Source of the DNA: Peribacillus simplex NBRC 15720 = DSM 1321
GTDB lineage: Bacteria > Bacillota > Bacilli > Bacillales > DSM-1321
Assembly: GCF_002243645.1 (NCBI RefSeq)
Contig: NZ_CP017704.1
Coordinates: 4,606,001-4,670,000 of the forward strand
Length of the DNA stretch: 64,000 bases
Direction of reading: 5' to 3'
Shown: piece by piece, positions 18,750-26,299 of the stretch
Position numbering within the stretch: the first letter of the stretch is position 1
How the letters are laid out: each line of letters starts with the position of its first letter
The notes under the pieces: generated by a model
The model's database searches: none
What the model was told of the DNA's origin: nothing
Seen by the model: only the letters and a program-made list of their open reading frames with translations
Translations under genes and position numbers: made by a program

Positions 18750-18780
18750 TGATAATGACTATCATGTAGCTGAATGTCAA
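18750..18780 (-). promoter_or_regulatory. fer promoter with Fur-type box
   Basis: On the minus strand TTGACA (18780-18775), 17 bp, CATTAT (18757-18752) makes a good SigA promoter. The 15-mer TGATAATGACTATCA (18750-18764) matches the 7-1-7 Fur core at 13 of 14 positions and covers the -10. Iron-dependent control of fer is inferred. Confidence 0.6.
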
Positions 18781-18884
18781 CAAAAAACATTGAAATAATT
18801 AACTTGGTTCTTTCCTTGGTTCGTCATTTAGTCACATAATTTCCCTTGTATTCAGCAATAATAACGGCGATTTTTGCAGTTTTT

Positions 18885-18893
18885 TGTTACAAT
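18885..18893 (+). promoter_or_regulatory. Extended -10 promoter of ypbB-recQ
   Basis: TGTTACAAT at 18885-18893 fits an extended -10 element, 38 bp before the ypbB start codon. Confidence 0.45.
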
Positions 18894-18930
18894 GGGTTTA
18901 TTGGTTAAATGAAGCAAGGATGTGAGTCCC

Positions 18931-19995
18931 ATGAATAATTATCTACAGGCCATCATTCTATATGCAATAAAAAAATTTCAAGGCGAGCGTTCCATTTATG
19001 CTATATACCATATGCTGCAGGGGAAGAAATCGTCACAAACAATCCAGGATGCCCATTTATTCGGGTTAACGGATATATTTGGGACAATACCTCGATTTAC
19101 CCGTCAGCAATTAAATCAAAACATTGAACATTTACTTAAGCATGACTTGATTAATTTAACGGATAAATCAGATGCATATGAAATTAGTTTGCAAGGTGAG
19201 GGAATGTTAGTCGATTACTTTAAAAATAATCCATTTCCGACGTATATAAATGGTTGGAAGTATCACAATATCACCCCGGTTTTCTGGGGAAGGTTAAACT
19301 TACTCATTCAAACCATATCCCATATTGTCCACAATGAAAGACGTTTTTATCCGATACAACGAAATCCCAAAATCCAATTCTTCGTTAAGGAATTTTTACA
19401 TGCCAATCGTCAGGATCGAGCCTTGATTGCCCAACATCTATATGATGAACTGATATCCCTTTTAGAAAGTCAAAGTGATATGAAACGAGACATTTTCATT
19501 TTGAAATTAACTGGGATAAACAGGATTGGACTTACGTTTGAACAGATTGCAAAAAGGAAGGATGTAGAAGAAGAGTATGTTCGCTTTACATTCCTTGACT
19601 CATTGCATCAAATGCTTGCAGAAATGGAATCGGGAAAGGATTACCCTCTCTTGTCCACATTAACCAATGATTGGAAAAGAAGTGGGAATCCTCATTTGAC
19701 ACAATCTACACAGACTACTTTACGATACATCCAGGAAGGGAAAAATTTGGGCGAAATAGCCGAAATCCGTAGATTGAAAGTCAACACCATCGAAGATCAC
19801 CTCGTAGAAATTGTTTTATCTGACAAGAGTTTTCCGATTTCAGATTATGTGTCTATCGAGGATGAGAGGGAAATTGATGAAGCTATTAAGGAACTTGGAA
19901 CGAAAAAGCTTAAAGCAATCAAGCAGATGGTCGATAATAAACAGATAAGCTTTTTCCAAATAAGACTTGTACTTGCGAAAATAGGTGATGGATGA
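18931..19995 (+). CDS. ypbB: YpbB, RecQ-associated helix-turn-helix protein
   Basis: 354 aa from the ATG at 18931; AAGGATGTG gives good spacing, though a GTG at 18922 is possible. The C-terminal 90 residues form the helicase-associated helix-turn-helix domain (TLRYIQEGKNLGEIAEIRRL, then VNTIEDHLVEIVLSD). The rest is uncharacterised. The gene overlaps recQ by 4 bp, and this pairing is conserved in Bacillus, so a role with the helicase is likely but unproven. Confidence 0.88.
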   Translation: MNNYLQAIILYAIKKFQGERSIYAIYHMLQGKKSSQTIQDAHLFGLTDIFGTIPRFTRQQLNQNIEHLLKHDLINLTDKSDAYEISLQGEGMLVDYFKNNPFPTYINGWKYHNITPVFWGRLNLLIQTISHIVHNERRFYPIQRNPKIQFFVKEFLHANRQDRALIAQHLYDELISLLESQSDMKRDIFILKLTGINRIGLTFEQIAKRKDVEEEYVRFTFLDSLHQMLAEMESGKDYPLLSTLTNDWKRSGNPHLTQSTQTTLRYIQEGKNLGEIAEIRRLKVNTIEDHLVEIVLSDKSFPISDYVSIEDEREIDEAIKELGTKKLKAIKQMVDNKQISFFQIRLVLAKIGDG

Positions 19996-21500
19996 TGAAT
20001 ATAGAACGAGTCCTCAAAGAAAAATTCGGATTTGATGAATTCCGTCCTGGACAAAAGGAAGTGGTTGAATCATTGATGTCCGGCCGTCATACTTTAGCGA
20101 TGCTACCGACCGGATCAGGTAAATCATTATGTTACCAGCTGCCGGCTTATCTTTTAAATAAGACTGTCCTAATTGTCTCCCCGTTATTATCATTAATGCA
20201 GGATCAGGCAGATCAGCTGAAGATGAGTGGCGAAAAAAGTGTATTGACGCTCAACTCTTTTTTGACGCTAAATCAAAAAAGGAAAGCTTTCGACCGGTTA
20301 CATAGTTATCGTTTTATCTTTTTATCTCCTGAAATGCTTAGCCTGGATGGAGTGATAAAATCATTGAAATCCATAGAAATAGGTTTGTTCGTCATAGATG
20401 AAGCACACTGCATCTCACAATGGGGATATGATTTCCGTCCGGATTATTTGAATTTAGGAGAAGTGAGGCGTGAATTGAACAATCCGTTGACTCTTGCCCT
20501 GACAGCAACTGCAACCGATGAGGTCCGGAGGGACATCGTTGGTAAACTCAACATTGGGCAGGTCAAGGAAACAGTTTCATCTGTTGATCGGGAAAATATT
20601 GCAATTATTGTCGAGCGAATGTTCAGCTACGATGAGAAGCTAGCCCGTGTGCTGGAGCTTGTCAGGAAATTTACCGGAAGTGGGATTATTTATTTTTCCT
20701 CTAAAAAAGTGGCGGAATCGGTCACTGGGTTTTTACAGGAAAACGGGATCGATAGTGTCAATTATTATCACGGTGGAATGGAACAGGAACAAAGGATGCT
20801 CATTCAGCAGCAATTCATTTCCGGCCAGTTAAAAATTATATGTGCAACAAGTGCTTTTGGAATGGGTGTGAATAAATCCGATGTCAGATATGTTATACAT
20901 TTTCATCTCCCATCGACAATGGAAGCATATCTTCAGGAAATAGGCAGGGCGGGACGGGATAGGAAGCAAAGTGTGGCTGTCTTATTATATGGCGAAGGGG
21001 ATGAAGGGCTTCCCCTTCATTTGATGGAGCAACAGTTGCCTACGGATTCGCAAATCGATGGTGTATGTTCTTTCCTAAATGCATCACAAAAAATCCTGGT
21101 GAATTTGACCCTCTCAGAACAAGAACAGCTCTCTCAATCCTTTTCTTTGAACGAAATCCAGCTGCGTTTTTTTACCCAGTTTATTACGGGCAATAACTTA
21201 CATCAAGTGGCAGAGATGAAAGAGTATTGTCAAGAGAGGAAATCAAGGAATCAAGAAAAGCTGCATAAATTCCTTCACTGGATATATGCACAGGAATGTC
21301 GCCGTTTAGGGATACTGGACTACTTTGGAGAAAAGCATCGGGAAGTAAACCCCATCTGCTGTGATATCTGTGGGATGGATGCCGAAAAAATGGCTGATGT
21401 ATGGCCGGAAGTCAAGGTGGATCCGGTCAATTCCTTTACCACGTGGAAAAAGGAATTGGCTTATATCTTATTAAAAAAGGAAAATGGCAATGAAAAATAA
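19992..21500 (+). CDS. recQ: ATP-dependent DNA helicase, RecQ family (short RecS type)
   Basis: 502 aa. Superfamily 2 motifs are present: Walker A GSGKS at 41-45, DEAH at 136-139, ALTATAT, and motif VI QEIGRAGRDRK. The C-terminal part has a cysteine-rich zinc site ending CCDIC but is too short for an HRDC domain, so it resembles RecS of B. subtilis. It unwinds DNA 3' to 5' in recombination and repair. It overlaps both ypbB and the next gene. Confidence 0.93.
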   Translation: MMNIERVLKEKFGFDEFRPGQKEVVESLMSGRHTLAMLPTGSGKSLCYQLPAYLLNKTVLIVSPLLSLMQDQADQLKMSGEKSVLTLNSFLTLNQKRKAFDRLHSYRFIFLSPEMLSLDGVIKSLKSIEIGLFVIDEAHCISQWGYDFRPDYLNLGEVRRELNNPLTLALTATATDEVRRDIVGKLNIGQVKETVSSVDRENIAIIVERMFSYDEKLARVLELVRKFTGSGIIYFSSKKVAESVTGFLQENGIDSVNYYHGGMEQEQRMLIQQQFISGQLKIICATSAFGMGVNKSDVRYVIHFHLPSTMEAYLQEIGRAGRDRKQSVAVLLYGEGDEGLPLHLMEQQLPTDSQIDGVCSFLNASQKILVNLTLSEQEQLSQSFSLNEIQLRFFTQFITGNNLHQVAEMKEYCQERKSRNQEKLHKFLHWIYAQECRRLGILDYFGEKHREVNPICCDICGMDAEKMADVWPEVKVDPVNSFTTWKKELAYILLKKENGNEK

Positions 21501-22116
21501 GCAAGCAGAAATAATTAAACAACTTACAGATAAACAGTTGCTATATAATTTATTTCTTACACAAATTATTCTCTTAACGTTAGCCATCTTTTTAGGTATT
21601 ATTTTATTTAAAGACCGTTCTGCTTTTTTCGACTTATTTATCTTTGATGACCTGAACATTTTGCTGATTGGAATTCCCGCTGGAGTCATTGTCGTGTTAT
21701 TTGACTTATTGCTTATGAAAGTGACGCCATCTTCCTATCAGGATGATGGTGGTATTAACGAACGCATTTTCAGTAATTTGTCATACCCGTTGATTTTTGT
21801 CGTAGCTTTAGTGGTAGCGATAAGTGAAGAAGTATTATTCCGTGGAGTGTTGCAAACACATTTTGGTTTGCTTCTTACCAGCCTCATTTTTGCAGCCGTT
21901 CATTATCGTTACCTTTTTAATTGGTTTTTATTTTTAAATGTTTTGGTTTTGAGCTTCTTTATCGGTTTTCTTTTTGAAATGACGAATAATATCATCGTGA
22001 CGATAACGGCCCACTTTTTGATTGACTTTATCCTTGGTATTTTAATCAGGAACAAAAAACAAAGAGGGTTTAGCAAGAAAGGGGGTGACTTGAATGAGCC
22101 GAGTACAAAAGAATGA
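21490..22116 (+). CDS. ypbD: CPBP-family intramembrane metalloprotease (YpbD)
   Basis: 208 aa from the ATG at 21490, which has better spacing to AAAAGGA than the ATG at 21484. Several membrane helices carry the CAAX-protease/bacteriocin-processing motifs: EEVLFRG, then FAAVHYRY, then TAHFLIDF. The Glu and His residues should bind the catalytic metal. The substrate is unknown. It overlaps the end of recQ and the start of ypbE. Confidence 0.88.
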   Translation: MKNKQAEIIKQLTDKQLLYNLFLTQIILLTLAIFLGIILFKDRSAFFDLFIFDDLNILLIGIPAGVIVVLFDLLLMKVTPSSYQDDGGINERIFSNLSYPLIFVVALVVAISEEVLFRGVLQTHFGLLLTSLIFAAVHYRYLFNWFLFLNVLVLSFFIGFLFEMTNNIIVTITAHFLIDFILGILIRNKKQRGFSKKGGDLNEPSTKE

Positions 22117-22858
22117 AAAAGAAAACGATCAGGCTGGTGAACTTCGTTCGCGAATTGAACGTCAGAAGGCTAAGTCATCATTGCCCAAGCGGAGCAAAGT
22201 CCACCAGAATAAAAAGAAAAAAAGTAAAGTGAAGATTAAGTTCCCAATGATACAATTATTAGCGTTATTTTTTATTTTGCTTCCAATTGGATTTTACAGC
22301 CTTTATACATATCTGCAGGATAGGCCTGTACCTGTTACGAAAAGTGACCAAGTCGTTTTGAAAGAGGAAGATAAAGAATCGATTCCAACTACAGCAACGG
22401 CAGATGATTTAAAGGAAAAAGAATCGGCAAAGGCTGGAGCTGAGAAAGAAAAAGAAGAAGCTGAGGCTAAAGCTAAAGCGGAGCAAGAAGCTGAAGAAAA
22501 GGCCAAAGCGGAGCAAGAAGCTGAAGAAAAGGCCAAAGCGGAGCAAGAAGCTGAGGAAAAGGCCAAAGCGGAGCACGAAGCTGCGGAAAAAGCCAAAGCA
22601 CAGCAAATAGCTGACGAAAAAGCAAAGAAGGCAGCAGCAGAAAAGAAAAAGGCTGCCGAAAATGTTCAAGCCGCGAAACCGGATAAAGAGAGTTATAAAG
22701 TTGTTTTACATACTGTTCAAGGTGAAGAAACATTATTTCGCATTTCCATGAAATACTACAAATCACAGGAAGGGATTGCTCTGATCAGGGAGTGGAATGG
22801 GCTGAATGGCAATGAAATTTCCAAAGGTCAGGTATTGAAAATTCCAATCAAGAAATAA
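22094..22858 (+). CDS. ypbE: LysM-domain membrane protein YpbE
   Basis: 254 aa. A basic cytoplasmic head (1-50) precedes one membrane helix (about 52-72), then a long Glu/Lys/Ala helix made of five 10-residue repeats (consensus AKAEQEAEEK), then a C-terminal LysM domain (about 205-254) that should bind peptidoglycan. The helix looks like a rigid or coiled-coil spacer between membrane and wall. Ribosome site AAGGGGGTGA. It ends the ypbB-recQ-ypbD-ypbE operon. Confidence 0.9.
   Translation: MSRVQKNEKENDQAGELRSRIERQKAKSSLPKRSKVHQNKKKKSKVKIKFPMIQLLALFFILLPIGFYSLYTYLQDRPVPVTKSDQVVLKEEDKESIPTTATADDLKEKESAKAGAEKEKEEAEAKAKAEQEAEEKAKAEQEAEEKAKAEQEAEEKAKAEHEAAEKAKAQQIADEKAKKAAAEKKKAAENVQAAKPDKESYKVVLHTVQGEETLFRISMKYYKSQEGIALIREWNGLNGNEISKGQVLKIPIKK
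22471..22620 (+). repeat. Five tandem 30-bp repeats inside ypbE
   Basis: Units start at 22471, 22501, 22531, 22561 and 22591. The middle three are nearly identical (GGCCAAAGCGGAGCAAGAAG core); the outer ones have drifted. They keep the frame and encode the spacer helix, so copy number may vary between strains. Confidence 0.9.
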
Positions 22859-22864
22859 TGATGG

Positions 22865-22897
22865 CACTCTGTCTTTATTATAGGCAGGGTGTTTTTT
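22865..22897 (+). terminator. Terminator after ypbE
   Basis: CACTCTGTC (22865-22873) pairs with GGCAGGGTG (22883-22891, with G-T wobbles), followed by six T residues. Confidence 0.8.
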
Positions 22898-22954
22898 AAT
22901 TGTTTGACTTGGTTCAGTATGAAGGCAAACGTGATAGGTACTTTATCATTTTTT

Positions 22955-22998
22955 CCTCTACTCTTTCATATCATGATTTGAAAGAGTAGAGGAGGAAA
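22955..22998 (+). promoter_or_regulatory. Hairpin covering the ypbF ribosome binding site
   Basis: CCTCTACTCTTTC (22955-22967) pairs perfectly with GAAAGAGTAGAGG (22980-22992). The 3' arm runs into the ypbF Shine-Dalgarno AGGAGG (22990-22995). If formed in the mRNA, the stem would limit translation of ypbF. Confidence 0.6.
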
Positions 22999-23002
22999 TG
23001 CG

Positions 23003-23461
23003 ATGGAATCGACAATCATTTTATTGGATGAGAAAACGGATCAAGCAACAAAACAAATGCTGCAGAATGTCGTGGATCGAAAGAAAAAATTCGAGGCACT
23101 TAAAAAGAAACACCTTCAAAGCTTATGGGCGACCATGATTGTTGCTGCCCTTTTTATGATTTATCTTTATTTTTATATCGTTGTACCTTATTCCTATTCC
23201 TTTTTCAGTATGTTTAGTGTTTTCGTCGACCATTTTAGCCATTTCCTTTTTTTGGCGGCAGCAATTGGTCTATATGGATATATGGTTTTAATTAAAAAAA
23301 AGCTTGATAAAGCTGAAAAGGAGTTTCAACTGCTACGCTGTGAAATCATTAATAAAAGTAAGCAATTGTGGGAAAAAGAGGAAGAATGGAAAAGCCGCCA
23401 TAAGGTTTTTGAAATGATGAAGAAGAATTATGATATTAACTTATATCATGAAAATAAATGA
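23003..23461 (+). CDS. ypbF: YpbF, DUF2663 membrane protein
   Basis: 152 aa. Two hydrophobic segments (about 35-57 and 70-92) lie between a basic N-terminal helix and a long charged C-terminal helix likely to be coiled coil (KKLDKAEKEFQLLRCEI). It belongs by position and appearance to the uncharacterised Bacillus YpbF family. A strong hairpin overlaps its ribosome site. Function unknown. Confidence 0.82.
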   Translation: MESTIILLDEKTDQATKQMLQNVVDRKKKFEALKKKHLQSLWATMIVAALFMIYLYFYIVVPYSYSFFSMFSVFVDHFSHFLFLAAAIGLYGYMVLIKKKLDKAEKEFQLLRCEIINKSKQLWEKEEEWKSRHKVFEMMKKNYDINLYHENK

Positions 23462-23556
23462 TGATCGCGTTAAATCATATTTAATTGCGGGTAATATGGA
23501 TTTATGGTTATATGAAAGTACGTTTGGGATAAGGATGGAAAGAAGGTTTAACTAAG

Positions 23557-24372
23557 ATGTTATGGTTATCTGGATTATTTTTAGTCATCATTCTGCTGTT
23601 ATTTGCCACAATTATTTACATGTGGCGTACGGCAATGCAAGATAGGTTGATTTTTCAAGACTTATATTTCAAAGACTTTCCTGAAGGCTTTGGCGATGTT
23701 CGGATTTTTTTCATATCCGATCTTCATCGACGGATCGTTGCGGACAAATTAATTGAGGACGCTCGTGACAAGACAGATTTGGTGATAATCGGCGGTGACA
23801 TTAGGGAAAGCGGGGTTCCCTTAGAACGTGTGGAAAAAAATATATTGAAACTAAAAGAACTTGGTCCCCTATATTTTGTTTGGGGTAATAATGATTATGA
23901 AGGAGACTTCCATGAATTGGATGCGACTCTTTTGAAACACGGTGTGAAAATCCTTGATAATACTGCTGTTTCTTTTGAGTCTCAAAATGGCAGTAAAATC
24001 GCTCTTCTGGGCATTGATGATATATCGGAAGAACGTGATAGGCTTGACCTTGCCCTGTCGGATTGCGGGAATGAAGATTTTCGGATTTTGGTGAGCCATA
24101 ATCCATTGGTCAAGAAACAGTTGACTCCAGAACACCATATTAGTCTCGTCCTGTCAGGTCACACCCATGGCGGGCAGATTCGCATATTAGGATTCGGGCC
24201 CTATCAGATCGGCAGCATTAAAAAAGAGGGGGACTGTTTATATATGACGAGTAACGGCTATGGGACAAGCGCAGTGCCTTTAAGGCTTGAGGCTAAGCCG
24301 GAAACACACCTCTTCACCCTGAAAAGGGGGACAGACACTGAAATAGGCGAAGCTGTGGAAAAAACCTATTAG
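23557..24372 (+). CDS. ypbG: Metallophosphoesterase YpbG
   Basis: 271 aa. An N-terminal membrane helix (1-22) anchors a calcineurin-like phosphoesterase domain with all metal-binding motifs: ISDLHRR (Asp, His), IIGGDIRE, VWGNNDYE, VSHNP and SGHTHGGQ. Members of this branch can act on UDP-diacylglucosamine or other phosphoesters, but the substrate here is not known. It stands alone between ypbF and a regulator gene. Confidence 0.9.
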   Translation: MLWLSGLFLVIILLLFATIIYMWRTAMQDRLIFQDLYFKDFPEGFGDVRIFFISDLHRRIVADKLIEDARDKTDLVIIGGDIRESGVPLERVEKNILKLKELGPLYFVWGNNDYEGDFHELDATLLKHGVKILDNTAVSFESQNGSKIALLGIDDISEERDRLDLALSDCGNEDFRILVSHNPLVKKQLTPEHHISLVLSGHTHGGQIRILGFGPYQIGSIKKEGDCLYMTSNGYGTSAVPLRLEAKPETHLFTLKRGTDTEIGEAVEKTY

Positions 24373-24400
24373 GCTGCTTTTGATTGAGCATATCGGGATT

Positions 24401-24428
24401 TTACAGACTTTGAAAAATCCACTATAAT
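24401..24428 (+). promoter_or_regulatory. Promoter of the MerR/B12 regulator gene
   Basis: TTACAG (24401-24406), 16 bp, TATAAT (24423-24428) lies 43 bp before the start codon. GGATTTT and AAAAATCC around the spacer could form a small dyad. Confidence 0.5.
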
Positions 24429-24470
24429 TTCAACAAATGATCGTACAGTTATTGGAGGCCTTGTAAAACC

Positions 24471-25364
24471 ATGCAAGAAGGTAAATATAATATAAAGGCA
24501 GTTTCAAAACTGCTAGACATTCAGTCGGGAACCCTTAGGGCATGGGAAAGGCGCTATAAAATTATCGAACCTGTCAGGAATGAATCAGGGCACCGGCTGT
24601 ATACAGAAAAACATCTGCAAATCCTTAAGTGGCTCATTAATAAAACAAAGCAAGGTTTTACAATAAGCCAAGCTGTTTCACTTCTCGAAAGTACCGGCAC
24701 TCTAGCGCCTGGAGTTCAAGAAACGAATCGTAAGGATGAACAAGCGATTAAGTTATCGGATGAATTAATTGAAGCTCTATTGAATTTCAATGAAAATAAA
24801 GCCCATATGCTGATAAGCCAAGCATTCAGCATGTATACAATCGAACAAACCATAGTTGATGTACTCGGTTCAATATTAATTCAGATTGGGGATAAGTGGG
24901 AAAGAGGGGAAATTACTTCCGCTCATGAACACTTTGCGTCGAACATCCTAAAATCCAGAATCAGTTCAGTTATGCATACGATTCCGACTAATGGTTTTCT
25001 TCCGAAAGCCCTTACCGTTTGTGCTCCCGGTGAAAAACATGAATTTGGACTGTTGGTCTTCACCATTTTTTTGAAGCGAAAAGGGTATGAAACCATTTAT
25101 TTAGGTGAATCCATTGCTGATAAGGACCTTTTCACCGTATTAAACATCATAAAGCCCTCTTACCTATTCATGTCATGTTCACTGAAAGAGAATCTTGATG
25201 GAACATTTAGGCTGGTTGAAGCGTTAATAAAGGATTTCCCGGATTTGAAGGTGGGTCTTGGCGGTGCGGCGCTGAGCCTTATTTCCGAAGAAAACCGTAC
25301 GGCCTTCAGCGGAGTTTTAATGGGGGACACGCAATCTAAATGGGAGGAATGGCTGAAAGGTTAG
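24471..25364 (+). CDS. MerR-family regulator with cobalamin photoreceptor domain (LitR/CarH-like)
   Basis: 297 aa. Residues 4-72 are a MerR DNA-binding domain (SGTLRAWERRYKIIEPVRN, GHRLYTEKHLQILKWL). Residues about 90-175 are the helical B12 cap with the diagnostic W143-x9-E153-H154 motif, and about 180-297 a B12-binding Rossmann domain with E188-x-H190-x-x-G193, where H190 would be the lower cobalt ligand. In CarH and Bacillus megaterium LitR these motifs bind adenosylcobalamin and sense light. Its targets are not in evidence; neighbours do not include carotenoid or photolyase genes. Confidence 0.85.
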   Translation: MQEGKYNIKAVSKLLDIQSGTLRAWERRYKIIEPVRNESGHRLYTEKHLQILKWLINKTKQGFTISQAVSLLESTGTLAPGVQETNRKDEQAIKLSDELIEALLNFNENKAHMLISQAFSMYTIEQTIVDVLGSILIQIGDKWERGEITSAHEHFASNILKSRISSVMHTIPTNGFLPKALTVCAPGEKHEFGLLVFTIFLKRKGYETIYLGESIADKDLFTVLNIIKPSYLFMSCSLKENLDGTFRLVEALIKDFPDLKVGLGGAALSLISEENRTAFSGVLMGDTQSKWEEWLKG

Positions 25365-25396
25365 CGGCAGACTGCTTAGGAGAAATAATGGATATG

Positions 25397-25456
25397 CACC
25401 CTGCAACCAAGGCTTCATATGATGTATGAAGATGGTAACCAGGGGGCATTTTTTTA
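25397..25456 (+). promoter_or_regulatory. Terminator-like hairpin overlapping the mecB ribosome site
   Basis: CCCTG (25399-25403) pairs with CAGGG (25440-25444), ACC (25406-25408) with GGT (25434-25436), and CTTCATA (25413-25419) with TATGAAG (25425-25431), loop TGATG. A T run at 25449-25455 follows, then the mecB ATG. The only ribosome site, AGGGGG, lies in the 3' arm. Confidence 0.55.
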
Positions 25457-26031
25457 TGAAGCTGGAGCGATTAACTAATAATAAAATCAAGATTTTTTTG
25501 ACCCTTGATGATTTAATTGATAGAGGTATAACAAAAGAAGATATTTTAGGGAATTCCTTAAAGGTCCACAAGCTATTTCAGGATATGGTCGAAGAAGCGT
25601 GCGAAGAACTCAGCTTTAAAATGAGTGGTTCCATTGCAATCGAAATTTTCTCCTTGCCTGCTCAAGGGTTGATAATCATTGTGACAAAGGACGAAGAGGA
25701 ATTATTGACTGACGAAGAGGAATTCTTGGATTTACAAGTGAAAATTGATGACTTCCCCCATATTCTGTATGTTTTCAATGACTTTGAAGATATCGTCCAA
25801 TTATCTCTTAGATTATCTTTTCAAGGTTTGCTTAAGAGTACTCTTTATCATTTTGAGGAAAGATACTATTTACTTATCGAAAATGTTAAAGACACGACCT
25901 ATGACACGGTCATATCTTTAGCGGCTGAGTATGGCCATGCATCTACATTGACACTCAGCCGCATCAATGAATATGGAACATGTATAATCGAAAATGAAGC
26001 GATACATGTTTTGCTCAAACACTTTAGCTGA
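25456..26031 (+). CDS. mecB: Adaptor protein MecB/YpbH (ClpC adaptor, MecA family)
   Basis: 191 aa from the ATG at 25456, matching the family start MKLERLTNNKIKIFLT. The N-terminal substrate-recognition part (1-65) is followed by an acidic linker (DEEELLTDEEEFLD) and the C-terminal ClpC-binding domain. MecA-type adaptors bring unfolded or specific proteins to the ClpC-ClpP protease. Position before gudB matches mecB (ypbH), not mecA, of B. subtilis. A terminator-like hairpin covers its ribosome site. Confidence 0.9.
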   Translation: MKLERLTNNKIKIFLTLDDLIDRGITKEDILGNSLKVHKLFQDMVEEACEELSFKMSGSIAIEIFSLPAQGLIIIVTKDEEELLTDEEEFLDLQVKIDDFPHILYVFNDFEDIVQLSLRLSFQGLLKSTLYHFEERYYLLIENVKDTTYDTVISLAAEYGHASTLTLSRINEYGTCIIENEAIHVLLKHFS

Positions 26032-26042
26032 GTAAAACGAAT

Positions 26043-26095
26043 GAGACAAGGCAGCCACATTATGGTAAAACAATGCGGTTTGCCTTATTTGTCTC
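26043..26095 (+). other. Long imperfect hairpin between mecB and gudB
   Basis: GAGACAA (26043-26049) pairs with TTGTCTC (26089-26095), GGCA with TGCC, CC with GG and CATT with AATG further in. No T run follows. It may end or protect the mecB mRNA. A 65-codon frame through it is not convincing. Confidence 0.4.
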
Positions 26096-26146
26096 AACTT
26101 TCTGCCGAAGAAGCTAAACGGAAAAAGAGTAAGAAAACAGTTGATA

Positions 26147-26160
26147 TGATAACGTTTTCA
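26147..26160. promoter_or_regulatory. Candidate CcpA site (cre) upstream of gudB
   Basis: TGATAACGTTTTCA matches the cre consensus TGWAANCGNTNWCA at all but one defined position. It ends 41 bp before the -35 of the gudB promoter. Confidence 0.5.
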
Positions 26161-26201
26161 TTTTTAGAATATTTCCAACTTTTAAATTCCCATTTTTACT
26201 C

Positions 26202-26229
26202 TTGCATAAATGTAACGAAGGTGTATACT
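26202..26229 (+). promoter_or_regulatory. gudB promoter
   Basis: TTGCAT (26202-26207), 16 bp, TATACT (26224-26229) is a good SigA promoter, 71 bp before the start codon. Confidence 0.65.
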
Positions 26230-26299
26230 AGCACATGAAGAGGACTATTTGTACATTATAATTTTATATATGGATGAGATTTTCTAGGAGGTACTTTTA

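Noticed and set aside
22303..22766. Antisense Ser/Phe/Leu-rich frames under ypbE
   Set aside because: Produced by the tandem repeats read on the other strand; not CRISPR, since the units have no unique spacers.
26041..26238. 65-codon frame between mecB and gudB
   Set aside because: It runs through a hairpin and the gudB promoter and lacks a ribosome site.
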